Positions 8,351-15,332 of a DNA stretch of 45,224 bases are shown one piece after another (position 1 is the first letter of the stretch; the number at the start of each line of letters is the position of its first letter). This DNA comes from an uncultured Clostridia bacterium (GTDB taxonomy: Bacteria > Bacillota > Clostridia > Christensenellales > Borkfalkiaceae). A program made the translations under genes and the position numbers. Under the pieces are notes generated by a model. The model saw only the letters and a list, made by a program, of their open reading frames with translations. It did not search any database and was not told where the DNA came from. The DNA lies in NCBI GenBank assembly GCA_945638575.1, contig CALZDP010000010.1:1-45224 (forward strand), read 5' to 3'.

Positions 8351-9712
8351 ATGAAGTTTACTTTAAATTACGACAAAGGTTTTTTACCCCTTAGCGAAGA
8401 GTTGAAAAAATTCCGTGAAGCCGTAAAAAATGCGGAAAATATCACCGCAAGATTTGTTATCGAAAGAAACGGCGGTTTTAACTATCGCATTTCGGAAAAG
8501 ATTTTTGCTTCCGAAAGTTTTGCAAAGGAAAATTACCGCATTATAGAAAGGCTGATAAAGTCTTGTTTGTGGATTGCCGGCGGATATAAAATTTATGTTT
8601 GCGCCCCCGATTATCTTTACGAACTTATTAAAAAAGACTATTCTAAGCATGGTAAACGCAAATTCGACTATGACTTTATGTCCGGCGTTTACGAAAAGCC
8701 TTTTGAAGTTGTAAAAGTTACCGAAGATAAACTTCCTGCACAAAAAAAATGTTCCTTAGATATAGGCGGACATTTGGAAGGTTGCCGAATAGGTTTTGAC
8801 GCCGGCGGAAGCGACCGCAAAGTAAGCGCGGTTATCGACGGCAAAGCGGTTTACAGCGAAGAAGTCGTTTGGAACCCTAAACTTTCCGAAGATTGGCATT
8901 ATCAATACGACGGAATAATGGATTCCATGAAGCGTGCCGCTTCCTATATGCCTAGGGTGGACGCTATCGGCGTTTCAAGCGCAGGGGTATACGTAGACGA
9001 TAAGATTATGGTTGCCTCGCTGTTTATAAAAATCCCCGAAAAGGATTACGAAGCGCACGTAAAAAATATGTACAAAGATATCGGGCGTGAAATGAACGCA
9101 CCCATAAAGGTTGCCAACGACGGCGACGTTACCGCTTTGGCAGGGGCTATCAACCTAAAATCCAACTGCGTTTTGGGTATTGCAATGGGAACCAGCGAAG
9201 CAGGCGGTTACATCAACCAAGAAGGAAACCTTAACGATTGGCTAAGCGAACTTGCTTTCGTTCCCGTTGATTTAAACGAGAACGCTATGGCTGACGAATG
9301 GTCAGGCGATATCGGCGTGGGCGTAAAATACTTTTCGCAGGACGGCATAATTAAACTTGCCGGTTTAGCGGGCGTTACCTTTGAAGAAGAACTTACTCCT
9401 GCGCAAAAACTTACCGCGGTACAAAAAATGCTTGCAGACGGAAGTAAGATTGCCGAAAAAATTTATCAGGACGTCGGCATGTATCTTGGCTATGCCATCG
9501 CTTATTATTCGGAATTTTACACTATCAAAAATCTTCTGCTTTTAGGCAGAGTTACAAGCGGTCGCGGCGGCAGTATCATAAAAGAGTACGCCGAAAAGGT
9601 GCTTGAAGCGGAATATCCTTTATATAAGGATATAAAAATTTCCTTACCCGACGAAGAATTTAAACGCGTCGGTCAAAGTATTGCGGCGGCTTCCCTTACA
9701 AAAATACAATAA
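8351..9712 (+). CDS. ROK-family-like sugar kinase/regulator with N-terminal extension
   Basis: The 453-residue protein starts with about 140 residues that I do not recognise. An actin-fold (ASKHA) region follows that resembles ROK proteins. The phosphate-binding loop is FDAGGSDRKVSAVIDG near residue 150, the sugar-site aspartate region is VANDGDVTALAG near residue 257, and a second glycine-rich loop reads GIAMGTSEAGGYI. The classical ROK zinc signature CxCGxxGCxE is absent. A substrate cannot be assigned; glucose or an amino sugar would be usual for the family. The start follows a good AGGAGA ribosome site. It appears to be monocistronic and is not linked to sugar transport genes here. The call as ROK-like is fairly firm, but kinase activity is inference. 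Confidence 0.75.
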   Translation: MKFTLNYDKGFLPLSEELKKFREAVKNAENITARFVIERNGGFNYRISEKIFASESFAKENYRIIERLIKSCLWIAGGYKIYVCAPDYLYELIKKDYSKHGKRKFDYDFMSGVYEKPFEVVKVTEDKLPAQKKCSLDIGGHLEGCRIGFDAGGSDRKVSAVIDGKAVYSEEVVWNPKLSEDWHYQYDGIMDSMKRAASYMPRVDAIGVSSAGVYVDDKIMVASLFIKIPEKDYEAHVKNMYKDIGREMNAPIKVANDGDVTALAGAINLKSNCVLGIAMGTSEAGGYINQEGNLNDWLSELAFVPVDLNENAMADEWSGDIGVGVKYFSQDGIIKLAGLAGVTFEEELTPAQKLTAVQKMLADGSKIAEKIYQDVGMYLGYAIAYYSEFYTIKNLLLLGRVTSGRGGSIIKEYAEKVLEAEYPLYKDIKISLPDEEFKRVGQSIAAASLTKIQ

Positions 9713-9852
9713 AAAATCAATATATTTACAAGTTTCGTCTAAGTTTCGCTTTTATGCCGCGCTAAATTTTTTAATTTACCGAAAAGGTCAAAATTAAAAG
9801 ATTACTTGTATATAAATCGGACGCAGGCAATAATACTAAAGCCGTGATAATA

Positions 9853-9880
9853 TTTACGGGTGTGCATACATAAATACAAT
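9853..9880 (+). promoter_or_regulatory. Possible maf-mreB promoter close to the start codon
   Basis: TTTACG at 9853-9858, a 16-base spacer and TACAAT at 9875-9880, only 12 bases before the maf ATG. This would give a leader of about six bases. No ribosome site is visible. Confidence 0.3.
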
Positions 9881-9892
9881 ATATAAATACTT

Positions 9893-10444
9893 ATGAAAGA
9901 ATTTGTTTTGGCAAGCGCATCGCCTCGGCGGCGCGAACTTTTGCTTAACGAGGGTTATCGATTCAAAGTTGTTCCGTCTAACCTTCCCGAAAAAGAAAAT
10001 CATAACTTACCGCCGGAAGTATACGTTGAAAGGCTTGCTATAAGCAAGGCAAAGGACGTGTATTCAAGGGAAAAAACTTTATGTTTGGCGGCTGATACCG
10101 TGGTGGTTTTGGATGGCAAAATTTTAGAAAAACCCGCCGATAGGTCGGAAAACGCTATGTTTTTAAAAAAACTGTCTGGTAGAAGCCACGATGTTTTTAC
10201 GGGCTATGCCATATACGACGGAAGTAAAATTATAAGCGGATTTGTGCGGACGGAAGTGGTTTTTAACCGTTTATCCGACGACCTTATAAACGATTACGTC
10301 GAAAAGGGTTTGGGGCTTGACAAGGCAGGCGGTTACGGAATACAAAACGATTATCCCTTGGTTAAGGAATATATCGGAAGTTACACCAACGTTATAGGGC
10401 TTCCTATGGAAAAAATAAACGAATTACTAAAGGAGTTATTATGA
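9893..10444 (+). CDS. maf: Maf-like nucleotide pyrophosphatase
   Basis: This 183-residue protein is a Maf/HAM1-superfamily nucleoside triphosphate pyrophosphatase, which removes non-canonical nucleotides such as dTTP/UTP analogues and has been linked to septum formation in Bacillus. Diagnostic segments are LASASPRRRELL at residues 6-17, the catalytic LAADTVVVLDGKILEKP, LSGRSHDVFTGYAI, and DKAGGYGIQ. The length is normal. Its stop overlaps the start of the mreB-like gene (ATGA), so the two are translationally coupled. This matches the maf-mreB neighbourhood of Bacillus, but radC, mreC and mreD are missing. No Shine-Dalgarno sequence precedes the ATG. Confidence 0.93.
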   Translation: MKEFVLASASPRRRELLLNEGYRFKVVPSNLPEKENHNLPPEVYVERLAISKAKDVYSREKTLCLAADTVVVLDGKILEKPADRSENAMFLKKLSGRSHDVFTGYAIYDGSKIISGFVRTEVVFNRLSDDLINDYVEKGLGLDKAGGYGIQNDYPLVKEYIGSYTNVIGLPMEKINELLKELL

Positions 10445-11445
10445 GCAGTAATACAGTCGTTGTCGATGTAGGCTTTTCCAATACGGGCATATATCAAGTC
10501 GGCGCAAACGTGGTTTTGTTTGAACCAAGTTTGGTTGCCTTTTCTACAGATGAAAAAACTGTGAGAGAGGTCGGCTTTGAAGCAAAAAAATTGGTTGGCA
10601 GAACCACCGGCAGTACGGTTGTCATTCCGCCCATTTTTGAATCTCAGATAGCCAATGAAAGGGCTTGCACTGCTATGCTTAACAGGTTTTTGAATAAAAT
10701 TACCGTAAAAAGATTTTCTTCAAGACCTTCGGTTATTTTTTCGGTGCCCTGCGGTTACACTGCGGAATACATTAAAAGCGCAGAAAAGGTTTTAAGCGGT
10801 TGCGGTGTATCCGATTACGTTTTTGTGGAATCCCCCATTTTAACGGCTTTGGGCTTAGGTATACCTATGACCGATTCTTCGCCGGCGTTTATCGTGGATA
10901 TCGGCGGAGGCTCTACCCAAATTGCCGCCGTTTCGCTTGACGGTATTATTTGCGGACTTACCGTAAATATGGGCGGTATGACTATTGATAATACCATTAC
11001 AAATTTTATTTGCGAACGTTACGGTATTAAGATGGGTATGCTTACGGCGGAAACGGTTAAACAAAAAATAGGCTCTCTTATCGAAAACGATTCAACAAGC
11101 ATTTCGGTAAACGGACAGTCGGTAAGTACCGGCAGACCGCACTGCGTACGCCTTTCCGCACAAGATATAAGGGAACCTATCACTATATTTTTCGATAAAA
11201 TTTTTCAAATTATCGGTATGGTTTTATCTAAACTTCCTGCCGAAGTTTCTGCCGACGTCAGAAGAAGCGGAATTTATTTTTCTGGCGGCGTATCTAAAAC
11301 GGTAGGACTTGAAGAATACTTCCAAAAAAGCATGGATATGCGTGCAAATATTTTTGACGACGCACAGGTTGCCGCTATTTTGGGCGGCGGTATCATTGCC
11401 GAAGACAAAGAACTTTTGAAAAAACTGAGAATCAATAAAAGATAA
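10441..11445 (+). CDS. mreB: MreB-like bacterial actin
   Basis: This 334-residue protein has the actin/Hsp70 fold of MreB/Mbl cytoskeletal proteins. The first phosphate loop is VVVDVGFSNTGIYQ at the N-terminus and the second is IVDIGGGSTQIAAVSLDG, with D153. MGGMTIDNTITNFICERYGI corresponds to the MreB segment GGDEFDEAI. The adenine-binding loop reads YFSGGVSKTVGLEEYF. It is divergent: several usually invariant MreB residues differ, and no mreC or mreD follows. MreB-family filaments guide cell-wall elongation, but this copy could instead be a specialised paralogue. The gene overlaps maf by four bases and ends at a strong terminator. Confidence 0.82.
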   Translation: MSSNTVVVDVGFSNTGIYQVGANVVLFEPSLVAFSTDEKTVREVGFEAKKLVGRTTGSTVVIPPIFESQIANERACTAMLNRFLNKITVKRFSSRPSVIFSVPCGYTAEYIKSAEKVLSGCGVSDYVFVESPILTALGLGIPMTDSSPAFIVDIGGGSTQIAAVSLDGIICGLTVNMGGMTIDNTITNFICERYGIKMGMLTAETVKQKIGSLIENDSTSISVNGQSVSTGRPHCVRLSAQDIREPITIFFDKIFQIIGMVLSKLPAEVSADVRRSGIYFSGGVSKTVGLEEYFQKSMDMRANIFDDAQVAAILGGGIIAEDKELLKKLRINKR

Positions 11446-11454
11446 TTTGTCATC

Positions 11455-11500
11455 AAAAAGTCCGCTTTTAGGTCGAAAACCGACCTATAGGCGGACTTTT
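11455..11500 (+). terminator. mreB terminator formed by an inverted pair of TATAG repeats
   Basis: AAAAAGTCCGC, TTTTAGGTCG, loop AAAAC, CGACCTATAG, GCGGACTTTT. The right arm (11480-11500) is a standard TATAG repeat half and the left arm its near-complement, giving about 20 paired positions with a terminal T-run. Because the left arm begins with A's, it could work in both directions. Confidence 0.85.
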
Positions 11501-11502
11501 GT

Positions 11503-11590
11503 CAATTAAGAATTAAGAATGAAGAATTAAGAATTGCGGTCGGAAGTAAATTATAAAAAATTACTCAACTACCTTATTTAATTCTTCATT
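11503..11590 (-). repeat. AATTCTTAATT element, copy A
   Basis: The reverse complement of 11519-11590 matches 32040-32110 over about 70 bases with only a few differences. It contains AATAAGGTAGTTGAGTAATT, a T-rich stretch, CCGACCGC and the AATTCTTAATTCTT motif. It is non-coding. Confidence 0.7.
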
Positions 11591-11680
11591 CGCGGTCGTA
11601 AGACCGCATTGGCCCCCTTGTGCAAAGGGGGCTGTCGCCGTATGGCGACTGAGGGATTGGCGGTGTCGGGTACGCCGACA
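11591..11680. repeat. Cluster of four short hairpins
   Basis: Four consecutive perfect or near-perfect hairpins: GCGGTC-GTAA-GACCGC (11592-11607), GCCCCCTT-GTGCA-AAGGGGGC (11612-11632), GTCGCC-GTAT-GGCGAC (11634-11649) and TGTCGG-GTACG-CCGACA (11664-11680). The second and third, followed by TGAGGGATTGG, resemble an intergenic repeat I recall from gut Clostridia; that link is from memory. No coding potential is seen between 11446 and 11803. Confidence 0.6.
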
Positions 11681-11756
11681 AAGGGTTGTAGTCTTGAAAT
11701 TTCATCGCAGGTATCATATTGCCGTTAACTTAAAAGGTTCTTAAAGCATAATAGAT

Positions 11757-11784
11757 AAACCGCACCAAAATAAGGTGCGGTTTT
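11757..11784 (-). terminator. Intrinsic terminator of the TtcA-type gene
   Basis: AAACCGCACC-AAAATAAG-GTGCGGTTTT. On the minus strand the 10-bp stem follows the stop codon at 11804 by about 20 bases. Confidence 0.8.
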
Positions 11785-11803
11785 AAAGTTTAATTTATTC
11801 GTC

Positions 11804-12583
11804 TTAGTCGTCTGTATGTTGCGGCGGCGCGGTATTCAGTTTAAATTCCTTCGCTTTTTGCAAGGATTTATCAAAAAGGTGGTTTCTTTCGGGATGATAG
11901 ATAGCCGATAAAATTCTGTCCTTGGCAAAGGGGATATCCTTTTTAATGCTTGCAATTAACTCTTTGGCGTATTGGCGCTTGGTGTGTTTGTCGGCAGGGC
12001 AGGGGTTGTGGATTACCGGCAGGTCTTTAGAATAGGAAGCGATATCCTTTTCTTCGATATAAATCATAGGGCGGATAACGGTAACTTCGGTACGCGATAA
12101 AAAGGTTACGGGCTCAAAGGTGGACAGTCTTCCTTCAAAAATCATTGACAAAAAGAAGGTTTCCGCTAAATCGTCGGCATGGTGCCCTAAGCAAAGTTTG
12201 TTGCAACCCATTTTTTTTGCTACTGTGTTTAAAGCGCCGCGCCTTAGTTTACTGCACAGACTGCAAGGATTCTTTTCCTTTCTTATATTAAACAATATTT
12301 CGCCGATGTCTGTTTTTTCGGTAACGTATTCTACGGACAGTTTACGGCAATAATCTTCCATGGCGGAAGTTTCTTTTTGGTCATAGTTTAGCCCCATATC
12401 GATACGAATAGCGACCATTGAAAACTTTTTCGGATAAAAAATGCGAAGATTTGCAAGCAGTGTTAAAAGGGTAACGCTGTCCTTACCGCCGGAAAGCCCT
12501 ACGGCAATACGGTCGCCTTCTTCAATCATACTAAAATCTTCGATTGCGCGCCTAAAAGGGGACAAAAGTTGTTGGGTAGTCAT
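11804..12583 (-). CDS. TtcA/TilS-family tRNA-modifying ATP pyrophosphatase
   Basis: I place the start at the ATG at 12583 (protein MTTQQLLSPF..., 260 aa) because homologues begin here and an AAAGG site lies upstream; a 280-aa form starting at 12646 is less likely. The PP-loop SGGKDS is at residues 31-36. CSLC at 107-110 provides the CxxC iron-sulfur/thiol pair, LGHHADD follows, and a third cysteine is in HNPCPADKHTKRQ. This is the layout of TtcA-type enzymes, which put sulfur on C32 of tRNA using a 4Fe-4S cluster. The exact tRNA target in this organism is inference. It is divergent from the next gene and has its own terminator. Confidence 0.85.
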   Translation of the reverse strand: MTTQQLLSPFRRAIEDFSMIEEGDRIAVGLSGGKDSVTLLTLLANLRIFYPKKFSMVAIRIDMGLNYDQKETSAMEDYCRKLSVEYVTEKTDIGEILFNIRKEKNPCSLCSKLRRGALNTVAKKMGCNKLCLGHHADDLAETFFLSMIFEGRLSTFEPVTFLSRTEVTVIRPMIYIEEKDIASYSKDLPVIHNPCPADKHTKRQYAKELIASIKKDIPFAKDRILSAIYHPERNHLFDKSLQKAKEFKLNTAPPQHTDD

Positions 12584-12711
12584 ATTTATAAACCTTTTTA
12601 TTTTAAACCTTTGCAAATAATTACCTTGTATGATATAATAAATCAAAGTAATCTTTTTGTTGCTACAATAATATAATATTTTGCGTAAAAAATCAATTTT
12701 TTGGAAGTATA

Positions 12712-13329
12712 ATGGCGGATATAGTTGTCGAATTTTTACAATCGGGCATAAAAAACCCTTATATATTGACTTTGCTTGTAGCGATGTTTCCGCTTATAGA
12801 ACTTAAAGGCGCGATACCCATAGGGCTAAAACTCGGACTAAAACTGCATGAAAGCGCGCTTTTGTCCTATTTAGGTTCTACGCTTATCGTTATACCGATA
12901 TTCTTTTTGCTGATTTACGTATTTAAACTGCTTAAAAAGATCCCCTTTATTAAAAGATTGGTTTATAAGTTGGAAGCCCTTTTTCAAAGCAAAGCGGAAA
13001 AAATCGCCCAAAAGTCCGACGGCAAGCCGGATGAGGTTAAACGCAAGTTTTTAATGACTGCGTTGTTTATCTTTGTGGCTATACCCCTTCCGCTTACCGG
13101 TATATGGACGGGGGCTGCCGTGGCGGTGTTTTTGAATATGAGTTTTAAAGACTCTGTTTTACCGTTGGCGCTTGGCAATTTTATAGCCGGCAGTTTTATT
13201 ACCTTAATAACCTTTTTATTCGGGGATTACGTCGATATAATTATCGCCTGTATGCTTTGTTTGGCAATTATAATGCTTATAGTTTTAATTGTAAAAATCG
13301 TTTTGTCAAAGCCCGAAGCGGAATCTTAA
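12712..13329 (+). CDS. Small multidrug export family membrane protein (PF06695-type)
   Basis: A 205-residue integral membrane protein with about five hydrophobic segments. The repeated half-motifs of the family are visible: PLIELKGAIPIGLKLGL near residue 27 and IPLPLTGIWTGAAVAVFL near residue 127. They resemble re-entrant loops in a DedA/VTT-like architecture. The family is named after a weak link to drug export; the real substrate is unknown. A basic cytoplasmic loop (residues 75-110) separates the halves. The start follows GGAAG. It is 50 bases upstream of queH with no terminator between them, apart from a TATAG repeat copy that can form a small hairpin. Confidence 0.8.
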   Translation: MADIVVEFLQSGIKNPYILTLLVAMFPLIELKGAIPIGLKLGLKLHESALLSYLGSTLIVIPIFFLLIYVFKLLKKIPFIKRLVYKLEALFQSKAEKIAQKSDGKPDEVKRKFLMTALFIFVAIPLPLTGIWTGAAVAVFLNMSFKDSVLPLALGNFIAGSFITLITFLFGDYVDIIIACMLCLAIIMLIVLIVKIVLSKPEAES

Positions 13330-13345
13330 AAAGCAAAAAACATTA

Positions 13346-13371
13346 GATAACGGGCTTATAGCCCCACTTTT
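13346..13371 (+). repeat. TATAG repeat copy 5, directly before queH
   Basis: GATAACGGGCTTATAGCCCC then ACTTTT; it contains the hairpin GGGCT-TAT-AGCCC. It ends eight bases before the queH ATG, so it occupies the position where a ribosome site would normally be. Confidence 0.75.
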
Positions 13372-13379
13372 ATACAAAT

Positions 13380-13988
13380 ATGAAGATAAATTACGATTTG
13401 GAATTTCAAAAATACGTCGATGGGTTAAGCGGAAAGCAAAGGCTTTTACTGCACGCTTGCTGCGCACCCTGTTCTTCAAGCGTGTTAGAAAGGGTAACGC
13501 CTTATTTTGACGTAACTTTATTTTTTTATAACCCTAATATCACCGATAAAAAAGAGTACGATTACAGGCTGTCCGAACTTTATCGTTTTGTCAACGCCGT
13601 TTACGGGGACAAGGTTAAAATAACTGAAGGGGAATACGCCCCCGAAAGGTTTTATGAATTATCTAAGGGAAAAGAGGGTTTGCCCGAGGGCGGTGAACGT
13701 TGCTTTTTATGTTATAACGATAGGCTTTTAGAAACCGCCAAAACGGCAAAAGCGGGCCTATATGACTGTTATTGCACTACTTTATCTGTTAGCCCTTATA
13801 AAAACGCGGAAAAGTTAAACCTTATCGGAAACAAAATCGGCGAGGATTTGGGTGTGAAATTTCTTCCTTCCGACTTCAAAAAAAAGCAGGGATACGTTAG
13901 GTCAATCGAACTATCAAAAGAGTACGGGCTGTATAGGCAGAACTATTGCGGTTGCGAATTTTCCAAGAAATTATCTATTGACGGATAA
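13380..13988 (+). CDS. queH: Epoxyqueuosine reductase QueH
   Basis: QueH (formerly DUF208) reduces epoxyqueuosine to queuosine in the anticodon of tRNA, replacing the cobalamin enzyme QueG. The iron-sulfur and metal cysteines are visible: HACCAPCS (C27, C28, C31), GGERCFLCYNDRL (C108, C111) and NYCGCEFS near the C-terminus. The length of 202 residues is typical. No Shine-Dalgarno sequence is present: the bases before the ATG are the tail of a TATAG repeat (ACTTTTATACAAAT). It may be co-transcribed with the membrane protein 50 bases upstream. Other queuosine genes are not in the window. A strong terminator follows. Confidence 0.93.
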   Translation: MKINYDLEFQKYVDGLSGKQRLLLHACCAPCSSSVLERVTPYFDVTLFFYNPNITDKKEYDYRLSELYRFVNAVYGDKVKITEGEYAPERFYELSKGKEGLPEGGERCFLCYNDRLLETAKTAKAGLYDCYCTTLSVSPYKNAEKLNLIGNKIGEDLGVKFLPSDFKKKQGYVRSIELSKEYGLYRQNYCGCEFSKKLSIDG

Positions 13989-13993
13989 ATTTA

Positions 13994-14034
13994 CGGCGGT
14001 TTAGGTTTATTCCTTTACAAACCGCCTTTTTTAT
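13994..14034 (+). terminator. queH terminator
   Basis: GGCGGTTT (13995-14002) pairs with AAACCGCC (14019-14026), followed by a T-run. The right arm overlaps the -35 box and spacer of the next promoter. Confidence 0.8.
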
Positions 14035-14042
14035 TATAAAAT
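14014..14042 (+). promoter_or_regulatory. Promoter of the DUF512-der operon, predicted leaderless
   Basis: TTTACA at 14014-14019, a 17-base spacer, TAAAAT at 14037-14042. The ATG is at 14052, so a normal start site lies only two to three bases before it. No ribosome site exists. Confidence 0.55.
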
Positions 14043-14051
14043 ATATTTACT

Positions 14052-15329
14052 ATGTTAATAATCAAAGAGATAGAAAAAAACAGTATAGGTGAGGAAATCG
14101 GTTTGGAAGTCGGCGACGCAGTGCTTAAATTCGACGGCTACGAAACGGTAGATATTCTCGATTATTTATATTACGACTCAAAAGAAAGTTTTACCATGAC
14201 TATCGGCACGCGCGGAAAAGAAGTTGAGTGCGAAATAGAAAAGGATGACGATGAAACTTTAGGGCTTACCTTTGTTTCCGACGGGCTTGAAATGAGGCTT
14301 TGCCGAAACAACTGTATTTTCTGTTTCGTGGCGCAATTACCAAAAGGATTAAGGGAAAGTCTGTACGTAAAAGACGACGATTACCGCCAAAGTTTTTTGT
14401 GCGGAAACTACGTTACTTTAACTAACGTAACCGATTCCGATATCGAAAGAATTATAAGGCTTCATCTCTCTCCGCTTTATATTTCCGTACATACGCTATA
14501 CCAAAATCTTCGCAGTCAGATGTTAAACAATCGTTTTGCAGACAGGCTTTACGATATGATAAAAAGGCTTAGCGACGGCGGAATCGAAATACACGCGCAG
14601 ATAGTTTTGGTAAAGGGGGTAAACGACGGCGTTGCGTTAGAGCAAACTTGCGCTATGCTTTCGCAGATAAAAAATGTAAAAACCCTTGCCGTTGTGCCTT
14701 GCGGAATTTCCGGACACCGTGAAGGGCTTACAAAAATAGACGATATCGACCAAGAATATTCAAAAAATCTTATTTTGACGGTGGACGCCTTAAATAAAAA
14801 GTCGGGAAGAAACTTTATTTTTGCCGCAGATGATTTTTACGTTCGCGCAAAAATTTCCTTTCCCGAATATGAAGTTTACGGTAACTTTGATCAGATAGAA
14901 AACGGCGTCGGTATGTTTGCTTCGTTTATGCACGATTATAACGAAGTATGTCAAAAATCGACCTATAGGCGCACTTTTTTAATTGTTACGGGTGTTGCGG
15001 CTAAGCCGTTTATAGAAGAATACGCGAAAAAAACCGAAGATTTTTGCAACGGTTTAAAGGTGTATGTTATTGCGCCCGTAAACAAATTTTTCGGCCCTAC
15101 CATAACGGCTGCGGGGCTTCTTACCGGCGGAGACATTTCCGAAGCGATTTTGAATTTCGATAAAGAGTTCGACGAAGTTATGCTTCCCAAAAACATGATG
15201 AAGGAAACGGAAAATGTCTTTCTTGACGGCATGACTTTGGAAACTTTACAAAATTTGGTGGGCAAGCCCGTTAAACTTGCCGAGGTAACCGGTAACCACT
15301 TTTTTAACATTCTAACGGGGAAGGAGTAA
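14052..15329 (+). CDS. DUF512-domain radical-SAM-like protein with PDZ domain
   Basis: This 425-residue protein belongs to a Bacillota family found next to der. Residues 1-60 form a PDZ-like domain (IGEEIGLEVGDAVLKFDGY). The cluster-binding cysteines are C84, C88 and C91 in MRLCRNNCIFCFVAQLPKGLR, followed by the conserved YVKDDDYRQSFLCGNYVTLTN segment. The DUF512 domain occupies roughly residues 215-420, with GISGHREGLT and a C-terminal EVTGNHFFNILTG. The reaction is unknown; a radical-SAM chemistry is inferred from the CxxxCxxC arrangement. It ends four bases before der. An apparent TATAG repeat copy lies in its coding sequence at 14953-14985 (KSTYRRTFLI). Confidence 0.88.
   Translation: MLIIKEIEKNSIGEEIGLEVGDAVLKFDGYETVDILDYLYYDSKESFTMTIGTRGKEVECEIEKDDDETLGLTFVSDGLEMRLCRNNCIFCFVAQLPKGLRESLYVKDDDYRQSFLCGNYVTLTNVTDSDIERIIRLHLSPLYISVHTLYQNLRSQMLNNRFADRLYDMIKRLSDGGIEIHAQIVLVKGVNDGVALEQTCAMLSQIKNVKTLAVVPCGISGHREGLTKIDDIDQEYSKNLILTVDALNKKSGRNFIFAADDFYVRAKISFPEYEVYGNFDQIENGVGMFASFMHDYNEVCQKSTYRRTFLIVTGVAAKPFIEEYAKKTEDFCNGLKVYVIAPVNKFFGPTITAAGLLTGGDISEAILNFDKEFDEVMLPKNMMKETENVFLDGMTLETLQNLVGKPVKLAEVTGNHFFNILTGKE
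14953..14985 (+). repeat. TATAG repeat-like copy 6 inside the DUF512 gene
   Basis: AAAAATCGACCTATAGGCGC then ACTTTTTTAATTG. It matches the intergenic consensus including the T-rich tail and AATTG, yet is read in frame as KSTYRRTFLI. Confidence 0.6.
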
Positions 15330-15332
15330 TTT

